Shown here: positions 58,479 through 64,000 of the stretch, piece after piece | How the letters are laid out: each line of letters begins with the position of its first letter | Position numbering within the stretch: position 1 is the first letter of the stretch | The notes under the pieces: generated by a model | Database searches by the model: none | What the model was told of the DNA's origin: nothing | What the model saw: only the letters and a program-made list of their open reading frames with translations | Translations under genes and position numbers: made by a program | NCBI GenBank assembly: GCA_027604505.1 | Contig: JADIIX010000056.1 | Span: 1-64,000, forward strand | Source: Gonapodya sp. JEL0774 | Lineage: Eukaryota > Monoblepharomycota > Monoblepharidomycetes > Monoblepharidales > Gonapodyaceae | Length of the DNA: 64,000 nucleotides | Direction of reading: 5' to 3'

Positions 58479-60800
58479 CTAGTTCGACAAGTGTTCGGGT
58501 AGTCCCACCGTCACTATCCCGGTCTTTCTCAATCGGTCGAACAACTTTCCCACAATTTCAGATAAGTTCCCACATTCAGAGAAGACGGAACATCGCTGCC
58601 GACTCACCACCAACAATCGCTCCATTTCCATCTCCTTTTCCTCCTCCGTCATATCATCACCTCCTTTTATCGAGCTCGCAGCAGATTCAAGCTGCCCAGT
58701 GATTGGATTAACCGGGCGAGCAGAACTTCCATTCAAATCCTCTTTTATGTGAGCAGCGCCCACCGAAGCTGTGGCATAGCCTGCTTTCAATATATCGGGG
58801 TTCTGTAGCAGATCACGTTGGAAGAGAAAACCTGCAGCTGACCCATAGCCTATTCGATCGACAAGCTTGCGAGCTGGAAAACAGATCGGTTGGACTCTGG
58901 AGTCATTTACGTACAATCAGCACCCGGCGGTCTCACAGCAACTCACGATCTTCGCCACAAAGAACAAACAAAAGATCGCCTGCGCAGTGGCGCACACTGT
59001 CGCCCACGACAGTGGTCAGGAGGCGCACGACACGGCCTGTGAGGTTGGCGTTCTGTTCAATTGGGACAGACCGATCCCTACACATTGGCATTCGTCCCAT
59101 ATGTTCAAATCACCGTGACAGTTGAACGTCATGAAAATTTGACACTTACATGCTTTCAGGGAAGATTGCCCTCTCAATAATGGTCCTGCAGTTCCCAGAG
59201 CCCTTGGCTAGAGCTCCCAATACCAGAAGCAAAGTTGGTAGCTCATCTCGGATGAGGGGGGGAGGACCAACTTTTGACACCGTTAACGGAAGACTGAGCA
59301 GAATATGGTCAAGAAGGTCGACCATCAGATTTACAATAGCATAATCCCCGTTTGGAAACCATGCATTCTCGAAGTCACCGCCGGTGGGGAAGTTGACCAA
59401 AAAGTGCAACGCGTGATTGGTAGGTGGCAAGAGAAGTTGTTTGGGGTGCTTTTTCTTGGTGAGGTATTCAATGGTGATTGCCAGTGACCTTCGTGCGCAA
59501 CCAAACGCTGGGGTGAGTATACAGCCACTTTCCTGGGTGAGCGTGGATCAACTATGTCCTCACTTCACGAAAGGTTTGAGATCTCCCTCTATTGACCTCG
59601 CTTTCTCAGTATCCGTGGTGCCATCCCTGCAGAGGGAGGCTGGTTCAATGTGTCTACCCGAAAGATCAGCCGTGACACTAAATCCTGTCTTCCATGCTTC
59701 TCCGAGTAGCATGTTTAGGGTTATAGCTGAGGTTATGGCCGGTTGTTGGGAAAAGCGAGATTGAAACACCTCGGTGGACGGATCGTTTGAGGATTGCATT
59801 GACTCAGATAGCTCGAGCATCTTGCAATGGGCATCGTGTTGTTGCAATTCAATGCGATTCCCCAATAAAAACAGAAAATTTTGAGGATTTGACACCCTCC
59901 ATCTCACCTTTGTCACTCGGTCCGCAATGCGACACAGTAAGCCAGATTGACGCACACCCTCCGGGTCCTCTGCAGTGGCGAGAAATATCAGACGACATAG
60001 TAAAAACTGAGCATCTCTTGATAGGTTTTCGCAATTCTACGGGTAACAGTGGTTACAAATAGCAAATGGATGGAATGAACGGTTTGAAAGAGAACACACC
60101 TCCCACTCCCACAAGGTACTTTCCAGCCCACTAGCAGCCTCAAAGTACTTTTGAGATGAACGACTCTGCAAGAGAGCATTCGTCAAGCAACGCAGTGCCT
60201 CAAGAGGCACTGGGTCGTCCAGCCTCGAGGTGTTTGGCGCGACCGTCAGTTTCGTCCGATTAAGCGTGTAGTCCAAATACAGCGTTATTCCCTAGGAGAT
60301 CAAAGTTCGTATGGGGAAATCAAGTTCCACTCCGTGGAAAGCGCGAGCGAAGACCGACTTCTTGGGAGTAAAGAGCATCGCTTCCCAGCGTTTCTCTTGA
60401 CAGGATGCGGAGGGAATTGAAAGCAAGCCTCAACGCTTTTTGTCCGCAAATTTGAAGCTTAGAGACGCATATTCGTCGAAACCGGAATGGTCACCATGAG
60501 ACTCACTCTCGTCATTCCAATCAGCACCTCGGCGCCCGCCCTCGACCCTCTCCCTGAGACGGGTCAGAATGCCGTTAGCAAACGCACATTTTGACTCCAA
60601 AGAAATGCCCGCCCGCACAATGACATCTGAGCGTGAAGGAGGAGACACGAGTGAGAAAGTAGGATAGGGTGAAGTCCTTGCGGCCACGTGGATTGATTTG
60701 AGCCAGTAAACATATCTTTGAACTTCTCGCAGAACGATGCTAAGCACTTCACGATATCAGATTGTGGTGTGTCATCCGGGAGTTCTAGAAAGCGTTCCAT
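58479..60800 (-). CDS. RIC8: RIC8 / synembryn-like G-alpha chaperone and exchange factor
   Basis: Ric8 is a cytosolic chaperone and nucleotide exchange factor for heterotrimeric G alpha subunits, required for G-protein signalling in filamentous fungi. From ATG 60800 the protein begins MERFLELPDDTPQSDIVKCL. ARM-like helical repeats follow: VPLEALRCLTNALLQSRSSQ, KYFEAASGLESTLWEWE, ELPTLLLVLGALAKGSGNCR, TNHALHFLVNFPTG and DYAIVNLMVDLLDHILLSLP. The later segments GDLLFVLCGE and LVDRIGYGSAAGFLFQRDLL precede the C-terminal acidic region. That region has GGDDMTEEEKEMEMERLLVV, the family's signature before LFDRLRKTGIVTV. About eight exons are present. The DEEKE-type C-terminal helix and ARM layout make this call fairly secure. 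Confidence 0.82.
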
Positions 60801-61064
60801 GAGTTATTTTGATGAAGGTTTTGGAGATGAAGCTCATCAGTGAGGTGGCTGTGTTGGTGTATCAAGCCAAAACCCTCAGCCGATACATACCCAACAGAAA
60901 CACATTCAACCAACGTGAGTGGCGGACTGGAGGATGATTACTGGAAAGAAAGTGACTTTGTGACTTTGGACTTACCCTATTCCCACTGCGTCAACCCATC
61001 CCTTCGTCCACATTTGCTTGTCTGGTGTGATTCGCAGTTCAGCCGTCTGGGCATCTCGAATTCG

Positions 61065-64000
61065 ATGCCGCCGAATCCCCCAAACCCATTTGTGACACCA
61101 TTTGATGATGATGACTCCCACCAGGACAGCGAGGGCTTTGAACACGATCACTTCGGCTACGCGGCCAGCGATTCGCAGCCCCTCGTCTCGAGAAGTTCAC
61201 CAGAACCTGTGCCCAACTTTATACAGCAACCCATAATGATTGATCAACCCGATGTAGACTATGCAGGTGGAGGGTCGTCAGCGGAACCGGCGGCGATGGC
61301 ACCACCCGAGGAGATTTTGGCTCCAGCAGTGGTGAGTGATGTATTCTCTGGAGTTGCATATAATCAGTGAAATGTACTATAACGACTGAAATCTCAACTT
61401 GCTCATATGGTGTGCCTTAATGGCAATCGGTAATTTGGAAGGCTAGCGCAGGCGACCGAGTAATCTACCTCAACGAACCCCTCCGAAACGAACAATCAAA
61501 ATTTCTTCACAACCGTGTCTCCACCACCAAATACAATGTCCTCACCTTTCTCCCAAAGTTCTTCAAAGAACAATTCTCTAAGTACGCGAACGTCTTCTTC
61601 TTGCTGACAGCGATTATCCAGGTTTGTGAATCACTGCCCGAACAGGAAACGTCTCACTCAATGTTGTTGCCATTAGCAAATCCCCGATGTCTCCCCTCTG
61701 AACAAGTTCACGACAATTATCCCCCTGTCTCTTGTACTTCTCGCATCGGCGGTTAAGGAGGTTTTTGAAGACTGGGTGGGTCCTGTTTCCAAGAAACCGA
61801 CCTTCAACACTCGTTATCAATTGCCGCCTCTCGGCATGGTTTTTATAAGAAACGTCACGCCTCAGATGATGAAACCAATAATCGTTTCGGGAAAGCCCTC
61901 CGAGGCAACTCTTTCGAACCTGTGAAGTGGAAAGACATGAAAGTCGGGGACATTCTCAGGATTGAAAACTCCGAGTTTTTCCCGGCCGACCTTATCATAT
62001 TGAGCAGCTCCGAGCCAGATGCAATTTGTTACATTGAGACCAGTAATCTGGATGGGTAAGTCGGTGATGGAAGCTCGGTTGTTGAAGACTCTAAATGAGT
62101 CCGCTACAGGGAAACGAACTTGAAGGTGAAGCAAGGTATCCCACAGACTTCGGAAATCATGACCCCGGACCAAGCCGCTGGTTTGACAGGCGAGTCTCCC
62201 ACTCGGTTTATTTGGCGAAGGACAACACCTTTTGCGATGTCGTGCGACCCACCTCACCCTACTCTTACTCAAGGCTACATTCGATCTGAACCTCCGAACA
62301 ACAGTCTCTACACCTACAGTGGATTGTTGAACTTGGCTGGCCGGGACTATCCCCTTGACCCAACTCAGCTCTTACTCCGCGGGGCTCAACTTCGTAACAC
62401 CCCCTGGATATACGCAATCGTTGTGAACACAGGTCATGAGACGAAATTAATGCGGAATGCTACGTGAGTACCATGCCGCTCTGCCCAGAGGTGTTGACAT
62501 GGATGCCAACCCGATCCCATTTGCAGTGCGACTCCCATCAAACGAACTGCTGTGGAGCGCATGACAAACAGACAAATTTTGATTTTGTTTGGTCTTCTCA
62601 TGTTGATGTCGCTTGTTTGCTCGGTTGGAACCCTTGTTCGGACAGTGAGTGAACATGAAAGGTGTCTCGGAAAGGGGGAAGGGGCTCTTACAACGATCTG
62701 GAATAAACAGCTGAACGCCCCGTTTGAGCAAAATATAATTAATGTGAATGACATTGGCGTCCCTGTCCAGGACGTCTCTGAGGCACTGAAGCGATTTGGA
62801 CTCAACATTATGACCTTCGTTATCCTGTTCAACAATTTGATTCCAATCAGGTGAGAACAGTTTTACCATTCCTTGTTTGTGATCTGAGACATGTGTTCTT
62901 GGTGAACAATTAGTTTGGTTATGACTATGGAGGTCGTGAAGTACTTTCACGCAATGCTGATTGGCGCTGATTTGGACATGTACTACGCAGAAGCTGATAG
63001 TCCTGCAGTGGCTCGCATGTCGTCTCTTGTGGAAGAGCTCGGTCAGATTGAGTACATTTTTTCGGACAAAACTGGTACCCTTACTTGCAACAAGATGGAG
63101 TTCCGCATGTCCTCAATCGCCGGGAAAGCTTACGCGGATGTAGTTCCCGAAGACAAGAGAGTCCGCATTGATGAACGCGGAGTTGAATCTGTCCGTTCTT
63201 GCTATTGACTGTGTCAGTTGTCGAGTGAACACTTATTGACCTTCATTTTCAGGGATACCACACATTTCAACGTTTGCTAGAAAGCGCAAAGGGTGCCGAT
63301 TCAACGGGAAGCGTTATTCGCGAGTTTTTAACTCTCCTTTCTGTTTGCCACACCGTTATCCCGGAAGTTCAGGACGATGGAAGCCTTGTGTATCAAGCCA
63401 GTTCCCCAGATGAAGGAGCGCTGGTGAAGGGCGCAGCGGAACTTGGATATAGATTTGTTGTACGTAAAGTTAAAAGTGCGTTCAATGTCCGCGGGATCTT
63501 GACTTTGTTAATTTTGATTTGTAGGTTCGGCGACCGAGGTCTGTCACCGTCGCGGTGAACGGGGCCAATCTCGAATTCGAGGTTCTGTCCATTTGTGAGT
63601 TCAACAGCACGCGGAAGAGAATGAGCGCTGTCGTTCGAGGTCCTGACGGTGAGTACGGCCCACAAGAGACACACTGCAGCTTTACTTGCTTCATGTATAC
63701 TTCGCCTCAAGGTAAAATCAAGTTGTTTACAAAGGGAGCAGACACTGTGATCCTTGAAAGGTTGCGGCAGAACAATCCTTATGTTGAGCCAACTTTAGCG
63801 CACCTCGAGGAATACGCGAACGAAGGACTGAGGACACTCTGCCTTGCCATGCGCGAAATTCCGGAAGAGGAATACAACCGTTGGAGCAAGATTCACGAGA
63901 AAGCAAGCACTCTGCTTGTCAACCGACAAGAAGAGGTGAGCATGCTCAACTACAGCGATTGTCAAAAAATCGCATTTCTGGAATATGGCTTCTGAAACAT
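61065..64000 (+). CDS. P4-type phospholipid flippase, Drs2-like (3' end beyond window)
   Basis: P4 ATPases move aminophospholipids to the cytosolic leaflet of Golgi and plasma membranes. ATG 61065 starts a disordered N-terminus ([17 protein letters not shown]). [59 protein letters not shown] and [20 protein letters not shown] follow. The actuator region has [20 protein letters not shown] and SNLDGETNLK (the DGET loop). [19 protein letters not shown] precedes the phosphorylation site [20 protein letters not shown], with the acceptor Asp at about 63065-63070. The nucleotide-binding domain has [37 protein letters not shown] and [16 protein letters not shown]. The last exon inside the window ends near 63935 at a GTGAGC donor. 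The remainder, including the C-terminal membrane half, lies outside the window. Confidence 0.9.

Noticed and set aside
1-64000. CRISPR array, operons, or bacterial mobile elements
   Set aside because: No regularly spaced identical repeats are seen and the intron-rich gene structure is eukaryotic, so these feature types do not apply.

Overview
The window is nuclear DNA of a fungus. Most genes are cut by many short GT-AG introns (roughly 50-110 nt). The gene content mixes fungal anabolic and chromatin genes (chorismate mutase, a Cti6-like PHD protein, a class Hst3/Hst4 sirtuin) with genes that many yeasts have lost (gamma-SNAP, RIC8, a DDT/WHIM/PHD remodeller subunit, an animal-like transportin). 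I read this as an intron-rich, probably early-diverging (chytrid-like) fungus; that placement is inference. Coordinates of multi-exon genes are spans from first to last coding base, with splice sites read by eye.

Layout. 1-7 kb: the 5' end of a minus-strand gene leaving the window, a small MITE-like repeat, an RSF1/CECR2-like DDT-WHIM-PHD protein (+) and gamma-SNAP (-). 7-14.4 kb, all minus: an F-box/LRR-like protein, a membrane-anchored YtcJ-type amidohydrolase, a 79-residue unknown and RTF2. 14.8-22.6 kb, all plus: mitochondrial malic enzyme, an auxin-efflux-carrier-family transporter and replication factor C subunit (yeast Rfc5 = human RFC3). 22.7-25.6 kb: a Cti6-like PHD protein (-). 26.9-31.3 kb, plus: a nicotinamide/uridine-type nucleoside kinase and an ADCK2-like ABC1 kinase. 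31.5-39.3 kb, minus: RAD9, an Hst3/4-class sirtuin and pirin. 39.6-40.8 kb: the 3' part of an unknown Lys-rich protein (+). 41.2-43.9 kb: a secreted-Cys-rich/TM/SH3 protein (-). 45.0-48.0 kb: an unknown protein with internal helical repeats (+). 48.3-54.1 kb, minus: a large mitochondrial AAA ATPase and chorismate mutase. 54.5-58.3 kb: transportin (+). 58.5-60.8 kb: RIC8 (-). 61.1 kb to the right edge: a Drs2-type P4 flippase (+), incomplete.

The genes do not form an operon-like pathway. The one functional theme is genome maintenance and chromatin: RTF2, RFC5, RAD9, the Hst3/4 sirtuin, the Cti6-like protein and the DDT-WHIM-PHD protein. RAD9 and the sirtuin lie in tandem about 100 bp apart. 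I found no rRNA, tRNA, CRISPR, complete transposon, virus or toxin gene. I did not find a clear undescribed multi-gene system. The most promising unexplained items are the repeat protein at 45-48 kb, the SH3 membrane protein with its FDVKGAP tail repeats at 41-44 kb, and the degenerate AAA module inside the AAA ATPase.
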